Source: Cephalopachus bancanus
Lineage: Eukaryota; Chordata; Mammalia; Primates; Tarsiidae
Assembly (NCBI GenBank): GCA_027257055.1
Contig: JAPVLO010000044.1
Span: 4,836,001 to 4,900,000, forward strand
DNA: 64,000 nucleotides
Reading direction: 5' to 3'
Shown: in pieces, positions 1-12,205 of the stretch
How positions within the stretch are numbered: position 1 is the first letter of the stretch
How the letters are laid out: each line of letters starts with the position of its first letter
Program-made: the position numbers and the translations under genes
Notes under the pieces: generated by a model
Told to the model about the DNA's origin: nothing
The model's input: the letters and a program-made list of their open reading frames with translations, nothing else
Database searches by the model: none

Positions 1-1430
1 GCTCGTTGTGAGAATCAAATGAGACTACATGGCCAATTACTTGTAAATTAAAAATGGAGTAAAATATTATACAAGAATTTCCATAAACAGCAAAAACTAA
101 AAGTAATCATTTTTCATGCTCTTAGATGTACCCAGCCCTGGGCTGGACATTGAGGAGCTTAAAGAGAATCCTTAAATTATAAAATATTTAGCCCACAAAC
201 CCTGGGCCTGCCTCCAGAGGGTTGTTTGTTTTCACTCAGGGTTACCACACTCAGCTCTGAGTTTTAGAAATACTGCTTTGGCCACAGTGTGGAGGATAAG
301 CTGAACTGTAGGAAGGTCAGGGCAGTCTGCAAGGTGGGGGTCTCCTGGGATGTATAGTCTGTATAAGGGTTGGTGAGGACTAGACATGGGCAACAGCAGT
401 GGGAACAGAAAAGAGGAGTAGATTTCAGAGCCATCTCTAGGTCGTGTCATCGGGGCTTCATGACTTCTCTTCATGGGAGAGGACAAGGATGACTCCCAGG
501 TGGGGAGTGGTGTGTAGAGAGATACAGGTGATATGGAAGGAGAAGCAGTTTGGGTAATCAAGGGTATAAATTTTATTTTGGATATTTCAAGTTTGTTCAT
601 CCAGTCCCCAGTGGTGTCAGTGGACAATGGCAGATGTGGGTGTGGGGATGCCCTGGGACAGGAGAGCTGGACTGGCATCTGTGTGGGGAACTCCTGCTTC
701 TTGCTATAAGAGCAAGACAGACCAGAGTTGGTCCTGACTGAGTTATCCAGATGTGTCCGGCTAACTCACTTGAGCTCTGAACTGACGAGTCTCCCTTCTT
801 GCTGGCCTGGGCAGTGTCAGCTGGGAGTCTGGAGACCTGACTACATTCTCTCACATGGGCCAGCCAGCTAACCTGACACCAGAGGTTCCTGCGCTCCTTC
901 TCCTCAGGGCTACCGGAACTTCCAGGAAGGGGAGCTGCATCCTTTGGTGGGTTCAGGTTCAAAGTCAGCTGCTGAGTTATACTGATGTTCATTCAAAATT
1001 ACTTTTGCAAATGCCTTTAGAAGGCCACATGTTGGCAGTTGACACATGAGTTTTCTTCTAGAGGTAGAAAAGATCACTTTTTCTCTGGCTGGGTACCAAA
1101 AAGTGGTTGGCCTATATTCAGGGGCTGTGCTATATGAGAAATTCTGGTCTTTGAAGATTAGAATCCCATCTTGTGCAGTGAGCCATTCCTGCTGTGAGAA
1201 GTACTTCGAACTGACGCCAAATGAAGGAACAGCCAACTCACATTTCTCACATCCCCTGCCTCCCACAACCAGGATGGGCACCCCTGGGGAAGAATAGAAG
1301 GCCTGCTCTTATTTCCCAGTCAGATGGCATGTCTCCTACTGAAACGTGGTCTTGAGTGAATAGTCAGAGCTGCATGTGTCAGGGCGAGCTGCTGAGACCC
1401 CATTTCATGGCCCTCTCGATTTTCTTACAG
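1..1430. other. ABCC12 intron (3' part); no clear feature
   Basis: Intronic sequence upstream of the first exon visible here. The first 40 bases vaguely resemble a MIR tail. Otherwise I recognise no gene, RNA or clear repeat. Open frames here have no family resemblance and run into the acceptor at 1,429-1,430. Confidence 0.6.
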
Positions 1431-1568
1431 CATTTTCCATAGAGGAGTCCAGGAGCTCAAGAAGGTGGAGAACATCAGCCGATCACCCTGGTTTTCCCAT
1501 ATCACCTCCTCCGTGCAGGGCCTGGGCATCATTCACGCCTATGACAAGAAAGAAGACTGCATTCACAC
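1431..1568 (+). CDS. ABCC12: ABCC12 exon: second membrane domain, cytoplasmic loop
   Basis: The acceptor is TTTCTTACAG just before 1,431 and the donor is GTGAGT at 1,569. The exon is 138 bp: one base completes the previous codon, then 45 codons, then two bases carried into the next exon. It encodes a stretch including GVQELKKVENISRSPW and ITSSVQGLGIIHAY, the conserved cytoplasmic loop of ABCC-family membrane domain 2 that couples the membrane helices to the ATPase domain. No stop occurs in frame. Confidence 0.92.
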
Positions 1569-4500
1569 GTGAGTCCTGTGCGGGGCTATGCGTGACTCTG
1601 AGTGGGAGGGCACGGGAACAAATGGCCGCTCTGGCTCTGAGAAGGTAGTCTGAGCCGTGGGGGACTGACCACAGATGAAGAGCTGGCACAATTGGGGAGG
1701 ACCACTCTAAGACACTTGGCCTCTCTTCCAGCATCCGGGGCCCCAAAAGATGTAAATGAGGGAGCTCGTTCAATATCAGCCTCAGTATGTGCCTTTTTGT
1801 GTTTTATTTTTCATTCTAAAAGTAAAAATGTGTTCAATTCAGAAAAAATAGGGCAAAACAGAAAAAAGGAGGAAAAAAATCTCTCATAGGCCCCAACCCC
1901 AATCTTACTAATATTTTCATATACTTCCTTCAGTCTTTTCTTTTTTTCGATTCATGGGGTTTTCTTTTTCTTAAGTGTTTACAATAATCTAAAAACATTA
2001 CTTAACCTTTTTATATAGTATATTTCATGCTATTACATGTTCTTTGTAAAAATAATTTTTAAAGACCACATTTCACGTCACTTAGTGTGTTCTTTTTAAA
2101 ATGTGGGGACTAGATTCATAAATTCCTCTGAAGTCTTCCATCTTCAAACTTCTAAAATATGGTATAAAATGTATTAATCACAGTAGGCTTACTGCAGTGA
2201 CAAATAAACCCAAATCTTTGGGACTCCACACGTGAGAATCCATGGGGCAGAGGTAGGGGATTCTGTTTCTCACTCAGGCACAGTCTCTTTCTGTCTGGGG
2301 ATCTTCTATTGCAAGGGTAGAAGAGCCCCAGGATCCCTGTTTTTAGCTGGAAGACAGGGAGAGAGGGCACGATGAAGGACCCATGGGAAACTTTTATGGT
2401 TCAACCCTAGCAAAGAGTCTCAACATTTCTGCTCATTCATTAACCAGATTTCAGTCACATGGGCTTATCTAACTGCAAGAGAGGCTGGGAAATGTAGTCC
2501 AGCTGTGTCCACAGGAGTAAAGAAAATGGAGTTTGGTGGATCTAAAGCAGTCTCTCCCACATATATGTTTTCCTTTCCTATCTTTTCCTTCCTCAAAAAG
2601 CTAATACACACTTCGGTGTTTGCATCTAATTCTTTCTCTCACCCTCCCCCAAGTCTGCCTCCCCGGATCTCAGTGTAGACTTGACATTACAACTTGTCTT
2701 TAGTTCAGTGAGCAGCTAGTCCTGTTCTAAGTTTGACCTGAGCATCATTGGGCAAGAGTTTCACAATACACACACACCCTTCTAATGTCCCGGTCACGAG
2801 GAATGCCCACAGAACCATTCATCTACTCACCCGCGACAAATGAAACAGATTCAAGCTTTGTCTTCCTGAAGATTCTTCTCCAAGATTTCCAAGAGAATCC
2901 CATAGGCAGCTTAGCATGATTGATGGAGTTTCCTCTCTATTAATATTTTCTTTCCAGAGGGCTCGGGCTTCTGATGTGTATTACTTTTGCCAACAGACAA
3001 AAATGTATTAAAAATAAAAAAGGCTTGGAGTCAAATTCCAATTTGATCTCTGCTAGGAATTTTGTTTCTGTGCAGTCTAACCAACCATTCAATAAGATCA
3101 CAGATGATCTTGTCACTTAATGTCAGTTGAATTTGTAGGATATATAGCTACATGGTAAAAACAACATGGTGTTTGGAAGAATATTTTGACTAGGCTCTGG
3201 GGAAAATAAATTAGAGTAGAAACAAAAAGGAGGCAAGGGTAGCAGAACCCAGGATGGTTGGCCAGAGGTGCTTCCAGAAAGAATCCTCGGAGGACGTTGT
3301 GGACAGGGTGGAGCTGCAATGCCTGAGGACAATCAGGACTGTACCAAAGGAGGAATTGTAACTCCTTAGGGGTTTAAGCACTGAAACGTTTTCAACTTTT
3401 TCCCAATAGTTTCTGCCAGCTGTTCTACTGAAACCCCTCTTCCCACCAGGTCAGGGAAGCCTCAGTGGCAATTGAATCTGATGTCTCCTTTGGTAATGGC
3501 TAGTTCAATCCCGTTAAAATATCAGTTTTGAATATATTCAAGTCACAGCTTTCTTTCCTTTAGAGGTTTGGTGTGGCAAGGCTGAGCTGTGTGTTTGTGT
3601 GTCTGCCAGAGGTGGGGGCAGGCTTGCAGTTAGGAAGTACCCAGTATATTCTCCCATCTCTCTGTTTCTCTGATGCTGGTGCAGGAAGAGGAAAGGACAC
3701 ATCCTCAGACAACTGCTGCCTATGGGCCTCTGTCTCCTTTCTACTGCTTCAGTGTGCCATGAAGATGTAGAATGGCAGGGAACAGGCCCCAAAAGGGCCC
3801 AATCCCAAGCAGCTCTAAAGGCACTGCCGCATCAGTAACATTTGCTGGTCTTCCAGTGAATTCTGTCTGGTGGCCCTCGCAACGTGTTCCTCTGATGTGG
3901 GTACCTCTTTGTCTCATGTTGAGGAGCCTCGAATCAAGATTGCAGCCCCAAATGTCATCTTCTCTCTGCTCTCAACTTTGGGAACTGACGAACTGGCCGA
4001 ATCTGCCTCCCATACATCTGGGGAATGAGGAACTCCAGGTCTGGGTAGTGCCCCATCCTCTGGCTGCGTGGCCTCTTTGTCACTCTACTCTGGGCTCCTT
4101 TCTCCTCAGCAAGCCCTTTAGGTCAGTGGACATGCCGCAGAATACAAAATGTCAACTTTCTCTCCTTGAGGACTCCCAGATTTATAAGCAATTATCTTGT
4201 ATCATCTTTCTCTGATTGGGGGAGGGGAACCAGTTCCTTCCCTCCTCTGTAGTCACAAATATTGACACTCCCCAAAGATGACCTCCTCCACAACCCACCC
4301 CCACCATTTTTATAGGTCCAGGAGGTCAGTTGTCAATTCCACAAGGCATTTGAGGGGTAGCCGACTCCAATATAGGGATCCTTTTGAATTAGAATGTGCT
4401 AGAACTCAGTACCTTTTCTTCTCAGCTATGGGTTCCAGTTGCCAGTTTGGGAAAGACATAAAGAGCCCACTTAGTACCATACTCTACTGCCACGGGGGAT

Positions 4501-4685
4501 TTCTGAAAATATGTGCAAGGCAAAGATGTTTATGGTGGCAAATTTTAAGAGCACATGTATATATTCAGTTTTGGTGGAGTTTACTATGTAAGACTGCATT
4601 CCCTTGCTTTATTTCTCCAGTAGCCCTAACCATAAGTCTTTGGAAGCACAATCTGATCTCGTCTTGCCTTATTTCTTAATTTTAG
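1569..4685. other. ABCC12 intron; AT-rich stretch, otherwise unassigned
   Basis: This 3.1-kb intron has GT…AG ends. The stretch 1,790-2,110 is AT-rich and resembles the 3' tail of an old interspersed repeat that I cannot name. The open frames at 3,772-4,215 and 4,278-4,679 show no recognisable protein family, and I take them as chance. Confidence 0.6.
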
Positions 4686-4872
4686 GTTTAAGATGCTAAA
4701 TGACGAAAACTCCAGCCACCTGTTGTACTTCAACTGTGCTCTCAGGTGGTTTGCTCTAAGAATGGATGTCCTCATGAATATCATCACCTTCATTGTGGCC
4801 TTACTGGTGACCCTGAGTTTCTTCTCAATTAGTGCTTCATCCAAAGGCCTGTCATTGTCTTACATCATCCAG
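4686..4872 (+). CDS. ABCC12: ABCC12 exon: transmembrane helix of membrane domain 2
   Basis: The acceptor ends TTTTAG at 4,685 and the donor is GTAACA at 4,873. It is 187 bp: one base closes the split codon from the previous exon, followed by 62 codons, ending in phase 0. It encodes MLNDENSSHLLYFNCALRW followed by a hydrophobic run (MNIITFIVALLVTLSFFSI) that reads as a membrane helix, then SSKGLSLSYIIQ. This closely matches ABCC12 as I recall it. Confidence 0.93.
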
Positions 4873-5159
4873 GTAACAGCTGGTGCAAGGTTGGGCTGGG
4901 TCCGGAGGCTCTGGCATAGAATATATCAAGAAGGGTGCTTTTGGATGGACACAACAAAATAAAAAATTAATGGTTTAAACAATAAAGTGGGTCACACCGT
5001 TAAAAAGCAGGGTGGTTGTGTAGACTTCAGGCACAGCTGGATCATGGCTGTTGACTTTGCCCACCCTTTTTGATGACTTTCCTCATAGTTGTGCACTGGT
5101 GACCAGCAGCCTCCAGGGTTCACAGCAAAAAGAAAGCATTACTTGCCCTAGCCACTAAA

Positions 5160-5330
5160 CAAAGCCTGGAGATTTAGTATTATTGGATTAATTTAGACAA
5201 CAACCTTCTGATACTGCCATAATTTCCATTTTGCAGATGAGGAGACTGAGACCCAGAAAGACTTGCCCAAGATCATACACCTGTCACATGTGAAAGCAAC
5301 ATAGGGTCTCATGTTTGTCTGAACCTTGTT
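5160..5330 (-). repeat. MIR (SINE)
   Basis: The core reads TTTTGCAGATGAGGAGACTG, followed by GCCCAAGATCATACACCTG, which is the reverse of the MIR core region that normally reads cagtttcctcatctg. Confidence 0.75.
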
Positions 5331-7144
5331 CCTTGATATATGCCTTACATTTTTCTCTTTGGCGATTTTTCCAATGTAGTCCTTATGTTTGGTGCTTTGA
5401 AGCTCTAGAACAATATATCTGAATGTGGGTCTTTTTTCATATGTTCTGTTTGATGTTATGGGTTCTTTTAGATTAAAGTCAAATCTCTCTTCAGCTCGGA
5501 ATAATTTCTCATTTTTCTCCTTTGACACTTTCCTCTTTTGTTTTTTCTTTCACAGCTCATATTGGTTGAATATTGAATTTCTTGCATCCATTCTCTATGT
5601 TTCTTTTGTTTTCACGTTCTTATCTTTTTATTTTTATTCTGGGAATTTTTCTTAGCTTTGCCATTCAGCCATTCTTTCAAATTTTAAATTTGACCATCAT
5701 ATATTCATATATTAATTTTCAGAAGCTCTTAGCACTGAGTTTTTAAAAGAATCATTTTTTATGTGGATGCAATATATTTTTTAATCTCTCTGAGGATATT
5801 AATTCAATGTCTTTTCCCCTGTTAAAGCCTCCTGTCTTCTTTTTCTCATATCTATTTTTTCTAGAGTCATTTTTCCTTTTGTTTATCTGGTTCTTCCTCT
5901 TTCAAGCCGTTGGTTTAGTTCTTGTGTCTCTGGGCCTATTTGTACTTAAGGATGAGGGACTGGCTTGGATATTCGGGGTTCTTCTGCCTTTGTGTATGCC
6001 TTGTCAGGACTCTCCTGATAGGAAGTCTTAGAACTGTGGGTGGGTGGTGGGGCTGCCTTCACCTCAGCAAAGAAGCCAGGGAGCTGGTCTTTAGCACCCA
6101 CACACTGAACTCCAAGGGTTTTTTGTTTTTTGGTGTTTTTTTTTAACCTAGAATTCTCTTCCAGGAGCTCCACTGATCCCCAAGTAGTTAATTCAGTTTC
6201 TTTAGAGAAAATTGTGTGCTATATGTGTGTCTGTTTGTCTGTGAGCTTGCATACTCCCATGCCTAATGACTGTCCAACTACCTCTGGTTGAGAGGAAGGG
6301 TGGAGGGGAGTAGATGAGTCTGAGGGGAGTAGGCTGTTAGTCAACCAGACTCTTTGTGGGCCCCATTCTCACACCTGGAGCCTCGTTAAGCCCCTCTAGC
6401 ACATTCTGCCTGCATTTTATCAAAAGGTTTTCCTCCTCTTTCCATCTTGAAATCTGTTCCTCTAACTCACTGATATCTCTTCTCAACTTCCTTGCTGTTA
6501 AAGGTCTATTCTTTTCTGAAAATTTTTGTGATATCATTTAAGTGTTATTTTGGGAAGGAGGAGGAATGAAAATATATTCTCGATACTCTATCTTAAGTGG
6601 GAAAAAGTGAATTTCCCTTGGGTAGCCAGTTTCCCTTATTAGGATGTTTTCATTTGTTGTTGCCTAGTAAAATATCAAACAGATGATGTTGAACAGTTTT
6701 CCTTAATTGGTCCAAGTAAAACAGATTTTTCCAACTAAGGTCGTGCTTTTTGGGTGATATCAGCTTTCCGTGAGATTGTTTTCAAACATTCCTGGTAAGG
6801 TCGGAGAAGAATTTGTACATATTGAGATCTATGGGAACACTTGCTCTCCAGCTGGCTTTGTGGATTTGCTGAGCATTAGTCCCCTTTGGAGAACATGGAA
6901 TCAAAATGACAGAGCTTCACTTGAGATGAGAGAAGACTCCCTAGATGGATGAGAAATTGGTGTGAAAATAAGTGCAAAGCAATATAATATAACATCATGG
7001 AGGAGAGTAAGCGCTTCCTGAGGCCAGCACTGTGCCAGTGTGGGCATTCTAAACTTGGGAGGGCTGCCCTGGCCTTTAGGAGCTGATGCTCTTACATTTA
7101 ACAAAATACATGTATGCCCTTCGCAAGGGCAGGGTTCCTTCATT

Positions 7145-7290
7145 CATTCACCGCATGTCCTCTTAGCGCCTAACATGGGCCAGGAGCTATGCTAGTGGCT
7201 ATGGATTCAGCAGTATACAATCTGGACAGGTCCCTTGCCCTCAGGGAGCTTACATTCTAGTGGGCAGCTGGAATAAATAAAGGGGCAGTA
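7145..7290 (-). repeat. L2 3' end fragment
   Basis: Reads as the reverse of the L2 3' end: a region like GGGCCAGGAGCTATGCTAG, then GGAGCTTACATTCTAGTGGG. Strongly diverged. Confidence 0.7.
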
Positions 7291-7636
7291 AATAAATGAG
7301 GTGGCTTCAGAAGGTACATGTTATGAAGACAGTAAAGTGGGGTAATGTGGTTGTCAGGGGGTAGGAAACATTACATCCAACAGCCAGAGGAGGCCGGTGC
7401 TGGGGGACGACTAGCAAGCTGAGACCCAAAAGATAAAGAACCAGGCAAGTAAGACCAGAAGCAGAGGATTCTTCAGGGATATGCACAGAGATAGGCATGA
7501 GCTTGGTATGTTGGAGGGTTTGAGAAGTCCATGTGGTTTGAGAAAATTAGTAGAAAATAAGAGCTGAGTGATCAGCAGGGGTAGAATATATTGAGCTTTG
7601 CAAGTCTGGGCAGGGTTACTTCCTGTGTTCTATGAC

Positions 7637-7832
7637 CAGGCTTCCCAACTGCAGCACTAGGGGCTTTAGGGCTGGAGACTCCTTTGTGTGAGGGGCTGTC
7701 CTGTGCATTGAAGGATGTTTAGCAGCATCCTTGGCTTCCACCCATGAGGTGCCAGTAGTACCTCCCTCCCCCCATCCCAGGTTGTGACAAATGTCCTCTG
7801 GAAGACATAAGCACCGAGGCTGAGAGCCATGG
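7637..7832 (-). repeat. MER20-like hAT-Charlie DNA transposon
   Basis: The segment contains GGCTGTCCTGTGCATTG and GGATGTTTAGCAGCATCC, typical of MER20, and ends in GAGGCTGAGAGCCATGG, a decayed terminal inverted repeat. The family name is from memory. Confidence 0.65.
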
Positions 7833-8089
7833 CTCTAGGAGGAGTGGAAAGCCTCCAGCCTGTCCTAAACAGGGAGGCAGTGAAGGTGGCCTATTGAGGG
7901 GCTCTAGCAGGAGGGCAGACCTGCAGCGCTCTCCATCTCAGCCACCTGCTGGCATCCTATTGCCCCCTTTCTTTTAAGGCCACTTGCTTCTTACTGGAGC
8001 TTTCTTACTCAGAATTTGCCTGATGAACTCCTCATCATAAATGTCTCAGCTCACACAGTACTCTGAACTACCCCATCCAAGGCATTTCC

Positions 8090-8280
8090 CAGCCCCAACC
8101 CCTCTCCCACATCATCCTGTGTTATGGACACTCCTGAAATTGTCTTGTCCACTAGAATGGAAGCCCCATGAATGGAGGGATCCTATGTACAGCCTTTAAC
8201 CCTGGAAACCAGTGCCCTGACCTGTTCCTAGCCCATGGCCGCTGCTCAACATATGATGTCCCCTAATGAATAAGACTGGT
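8090..8280 (+). repeat. L2 fragment
   Basis: Contains the L2-type stretch CTAGAATGGAAGCCCCATGA, then a diverged version of the usual average-size tail. An old 5'-truncated copy. Confidence 0.55.
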
Positions 8281-8594
8281 CCTGCTTGGAGCCCACCTGG
8301 TGACACATGCTGTTGCTGCCCCATCCTTCCAGGGCAGACCAGTTGGCCCCCTACTGGCAGTCCAAGCCCAGGGCAGCTTGGAGGTTCAGGGAGTTCTCAT
8401 ACCCTAGAGCAGCCTCAGCAGTGACCAGAGCCTCCTTGCCCTGGCACACACTCCATACGATCTAGCAGACTTCCCTGCAGGATTGAATCCCAGTTGCCCA
8501 CAATGGCAACCTCTCACAAACGCATCTTATATTGGCTGCCTTCTCTTCCTTGCGTCACGTCTCCATCCTCTTCTGGGACATCCTGGGTTCATCC

Positions 8595-9043
8595 AACACT
8601 GCTAGGGCTGCTGTAACAAATTCCAAGCGTGGTGGCTTAAAATGAGGGAGCTTGTTCTCTGACAGTTCTGGGGGTCAGAAGTCCAGAATCAGGGTGTTGG
8701 CAGGGCCATATTCCCTCTGAGGGCTCAGAAGGAATCTGTTCCTTATTTCTCCCAGCTTCTGGTGGCTGTTGGCAATCCTTTGCATTTCTTGTTTAGTGAC
8801 TTCATCACTCACTCCCTCTCTGCCTCGGCACATCGTCTTGTCCTCTGTGTCTTTTCCTCCTCTTTTAGAAGGACTGTTGCCATTGGACTTAGGGCCCACC
8901 CAGGTAACCCAGAATGGTCTCATACTCCTTATTGACCCCTGCAAAGATCCTTTTTCCAAACAAAATAACATTCACAGGTTCCAGGGATTTGGATGTGGAC
9001 ACTTCTTTTAGGGGTGACCATTCAACCTGCCCTAATACACTAC
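8595..9043 (-). repeat. MLT1-type (MaLR) LTR, solo
   Basis: Reads in reverse: GCTAGGGCTGCTGTAACAAA at the left, then GTGGCTTAAAATG and ACAGTTCTGGGGGTCAGAAG, with a diverged right end near CTAATACAC. These are the hallmarks of MaLR LTRs of the MLT1 type. The subfamily is not certain. No internal retroviral sequence flanks it. Confidence 0.65.
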
Positions 9044-9608
9044 GTGCAATCAAATCTCAGGGTTGGCATCTAGGGAGCCAGGCCTAAGGTGGGTGATCTT
9101 AGGAAGCCACGTGTCCTAGTCTGAACCTTGACTTTCTTGTTTCTATAGCTAGCAGACAAGCTTGATGGTTTTCTGGGCTCTTATGGTGATCTGGTTTTCA
9201 GATGCTTCTTGGCCAAGTGGAGGGGTGCAGAGATGTGGGATCCTGCCAAGTGGCAGCAAGGGGCTGAAACCCAGTGGTTCTATGGCTCCCAGGGAAAATT
9301 CCCACTGCTCAAACAAAGAGGCATGTGATCAACTGGTGTTGTGGTGAGATGATTCTCACCATCTGGAGTGCCAGGGAAAAATGTAATTACCATTTGTTTC
9401 TAAATACAAAGGAAGTGTTTAAAGGCAAAACACTCCAGCAGGAGTGTCTTTCACTTCTGGGAGCTTGGCTGGAATGCAGGCCTCCTGCTTGTGTGTCCTG
9501 CGTGAGGGAGGGGAGGGGTAACTCACAAGGGCTGCCTCCTGAAAGGCGAAACAGCAGAACCCAAAGGAGAAGCTCTGCTAACTGTGGCTGCTTGCTCTTT
9601 CACAATAG

Positions 9609-9698
9609 CTGAGTGGACTGCTCCAAGTGTGTGTGCGAACAGGAACAGAGACCCAAGCCAAATTCACCTCCGTGGAGCTGCTGAGGGAATATATTTCG
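9609..9698 (+). CDS. ABCC12: ABCC12 exon: linker between membrane domain 2 and NBD2
   Basis: The acceptor is CACAATAG before 9,609 and the donor is GTAAGA at 9,699. The exon is 90 bp, exactly 30 codons, in phase 0 at both ends. It encodes the stretch from LSGLLQVCVRTGTETQAKF to LLREYIS, the last membrane-domain segment and the start of the linker. In-frame skipping of this exon would remove 30 residues without shifting the frame. Confidence 0.93.
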
Positions 9699-11124
9699 GT
9701 AAGATATTGGTGCATCAAAGAATAGGGAAGGGTTAACTCTGGAAGGATTGAGGCAAATATTTTCTCTTTTCAGATGTGAAAGGGATCTTTGGAAAAACCA
9801 AAATCTAACCAGTCATCCCTCTTCTTACAACCTGCATTTACGATACAATTTACAGTCCTTGCAGTTGTATGTGAGGTTCATTTTTTTTTAATGTCCCTAA
9901 GGGTAGTTTCTATATAAAGAAAAAGACAATTCAGTGACTCACTTTGGTTTCCAAAAGTTAATATTTGATAGATTAAAGTTGTAAATTGAAAAAAAAAACC
10001 CCAGCCGAACTATTTTTTAAAAAGCTTTTATATTCGACATACAAATGTTGCTATTCTTTGAAAAGAAGTCTAGCCAATTCTAGCAATCACTTTTAGGAGC
10101 CTTTGAATAGTGTTTGGCCCCTTTACAAACTTAAACACTTTTAAACATTTTAAACTGCATTTTAAAATTTAATACATTCAGTTTTCTTTTTAAGTACTTC
10201 AGTGATCTGATTTAACAAACAAACCTTTCTGAGTTTGTGTAAATCTAATAAACTAAACTTATAAATATAGTGAGCTTTAAGTTCTCATGACAGTTCCAAT
10301 GCCATATATAAGCAGTAAGCTTTTAACTTAAAATCATGGTAAATCAATTATTCAATTATACATTTAAATTAGAACCACAAACCCAAATTCTATTAATACT
10401 GTGAATACTTGAAACACCACATATGCAGATTTCTTAAACTAAAAATATTATTGTAACAATTTGTTTCTCTTAAATGTTTTTATTCTTAATTCTAAATCTT
10501 TTAGGGATTACACACTCACTCTTTACAAATACAATTATTTTCTCAGCTAATGAGATTGGGGCTGATCAGTCACCCTGATGGGACACACAGGCCCCTATTT
10601 CTACTTGTTAACAGGGACTTCACTTAAGAGGAGGGCTTGGTCTTGTAGTGAAGCCAGGCTGCTTGACTCCTGAATTAAGTTTTGTATTTCTTGGACTCTA
10701 AGGAAACTTGAATGTCCTGTTCCTGTAGCTCTAAAGACCTCTGAACTCGACATCCTGCATCTTGTCATTTTTCTGGCATCACAATGACTCTTGCAGATAC
10801 TGAAATGTATCTGATAGAATTCTGCAAATCTCAAGGCTCTGTCTGGATTTGTCACACAGTTTTAAGGCCACACTGCTGACATCTACCCAGGCCCACAAGA
10901 CCCAGTGTGAGCTGTGTCTTGCTTGTTCCTCTAAGTCATCCATCCCTTTATTCACTAAGCTCCAGCCAAGTGACTTTTCTTTCTATTCCTCAAACTGCCA
11001 GTCTTCCTCTGGTCTCAAGGCCTTTGTGCTAACTGTGCCCCCTGGAAGACCCTAGACTCAGATCCTCTTGTAGCTGGCATTGTCCTGGCATCCCAGGTCT
11101 CAGCTCCAAGGTCACATGCCTTCT

Positions 11125-11322
11125 TCAAACCTCAAGTACTTTTACTCTCCTTGTCCTCACTCACCACACAAGTCACTTTCTATATTCTATTGCAATACTC
11201 TGTTTTATTGTCTTCATTCCTGATTTTTATCCTGTTTATTATCTGATATCCCCACTGGAGTGTGTGTCCTTTTGAGTGCAGGGTCCTAATTGTTCTACTT
11301 CTACACCAGTACCTAAAATTGT
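11125..11322 (+). repeat. L2 3' end
   Basis: Contains the L2-like run from TTTTACTCTCCTTGTCCTCA to the degenerate GTGCAGGGTCCTAATTG and CCAGTACCTAAAATTG, followed by the (GAAT)n tail that often ends L2 copies. Confidence 0.6.
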
Positions 11323-11323
11323 G

Positions 11324-11351
11324 TGAATGAATGAATGAATGAATGAATGAA
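11324..11351. repeat. (GAAT)n microsatellite at L2 end
   Basis: Six to seven tandem copies of GAAT directly after the L2 3' end. Confidence 0.9.
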
Positions 11352-11405
11352 CTGAATAGAAAAAGCAAATGACTATTAACTGTCATTGGTTATCGTCCTT
11401 TTCAG

Positions 11406-11595
11406 ACCTGTGTTCCTGAATGCACTCATCCTCTCAAAGAGGGGACCTGTCCCAAGGACTGGCCTAGCCGTGGGGAGATAATGTTCAGAGACTATCAGAT
11501 GAGATACAGAGCCAACACCCCCCTTGTTCTTGATGGGCTGAATTTGAACATACAAAGTGGACATACCATTGGCATCGTTGGAAGAACAGGTTCTG
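11406..11595 (+). CDS. ABCC12: ABCC12 exon: start of NBD2 and first half of Walker A
   Basis: The acceptor is CTTTTCAG before 11,406 and the donor is GTAAGG at 11,596. It is 190 bp: 63 codons and one base that passes to the next exon. It begins TCVPECTHPL and encodes GEIMFRDYQMRYRANTPLVL, with the aromatic residues that stack on the ATP base, then GIVGRTGSG, the start of Walker A. The intron splits the glycine codon before the catalytic lysine. The exon reads through the donor for a short distance before a stop, so missplicing here would truncate NBD2. Confidence 0.94.
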
Positions 11596-12045
11596 GTAAG
11601 GACAGGTTCTGCATTTGTTTCTTTCAGGTTATTTTTTTAGAATTTCCACTGGATATCCTAGTCAAGTCACACCACAGAGTGATGTGCGTGTGTGTGTCAG
11701 ATTGGCTGTTATTTTCTTCAAATTTACTATAAAGTAGGATTTCAGGTTGAATGGGTATCTAGGGATGGAAGCAAACATACATCAGCTTTTGAATTAATTA
11801 AGTGAGAATCATTCTGGTGAAGCAAGACCCCGGAGATAAGTTGGGCTAAGGGCCGCTGCAAAGATGGACAGGTTAACTGTGTTGGGCAGCCCTATCCTCT
11901 TCCCCCACCTCAGTAGGGACTTTCTGCATGATCATCCACACAGAGCCATTTCCATTGCATCAACAATTCCCTTAATTAAGTGTTTGGATATAATAGAAGC
12001 ACAAACCGAAGTCTGATTTGTTGCTGTTGCTTTCGTTGCTCCCAG
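11596..12045. other. ABCC12 intron; nothing recognised
   Basis: A 450-bp intron inside the Walker A codons. No repeat or RNA feature is recognised. Confidence 0.6.
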
Positions 12046-12205
12046 GAAAGACATCTCTAGGAATAGCCTTGTTTCGTCTGGTGGAGCCAGCTGGTGGCAC
12101 GATCCTCATCGACGAGGTGGATATCTGCACCATTGGTTTGGAAGACCTCAGAACCAAGCTGACTGTGATCCCCCAGGATCCTGTCCTGTTTGTAGGTACA
12201 GTAAG
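12046..12205 (+). CDS. ABCC12: ABCC12 exon: Walker A lysine and Q-loop of NBD2
   Basis: The acceptor is GCTCCCAG before 12,046 and the donor is GTAGCT at 12,206, a weak match after the first bases. The 160-bp exon opens by finishing the glycine codon and encoding [17 protein letters not shown], which supplies the Walker A lysine that holds the ATP phosphates. VIPQDPVLF contains the Q-loop glutamine. Two bases pass into the next exon. Confidence 0.94.

Larger units (their letters stand above)
4873..9608. other. ABCC12 intron with MIR, L2, MER20-like and MLT1-like repeats
   Basis: A 4.7-kb intron. The recognisable repeats are listed separately. The block 5,340-6,545 is AT-rich with long pyrimidine runs on the plus strand and looks like an old degenerate element, but I cannot assign it. 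No coding feature is supported. Confidence 0.6.
9699..11405. other. ABCC12 intron; AT-rich, with L2 at its 3' end
   Basis: The stretch 9,840-10,560 is AT-rich and unassigned. The downstream part carries an L2 fragment and a short GAAT microsatellite, listed separately. I see no gene. Confidence 0.6.

Noticed and set aside
3772..4679. Two plus-strand open frames of 147 and 133 codons in an ABCC12 intron
   Set aside because: No family resemblance, no splice-site or promoter support, and compositions like the surrounding intron. Chance frames.
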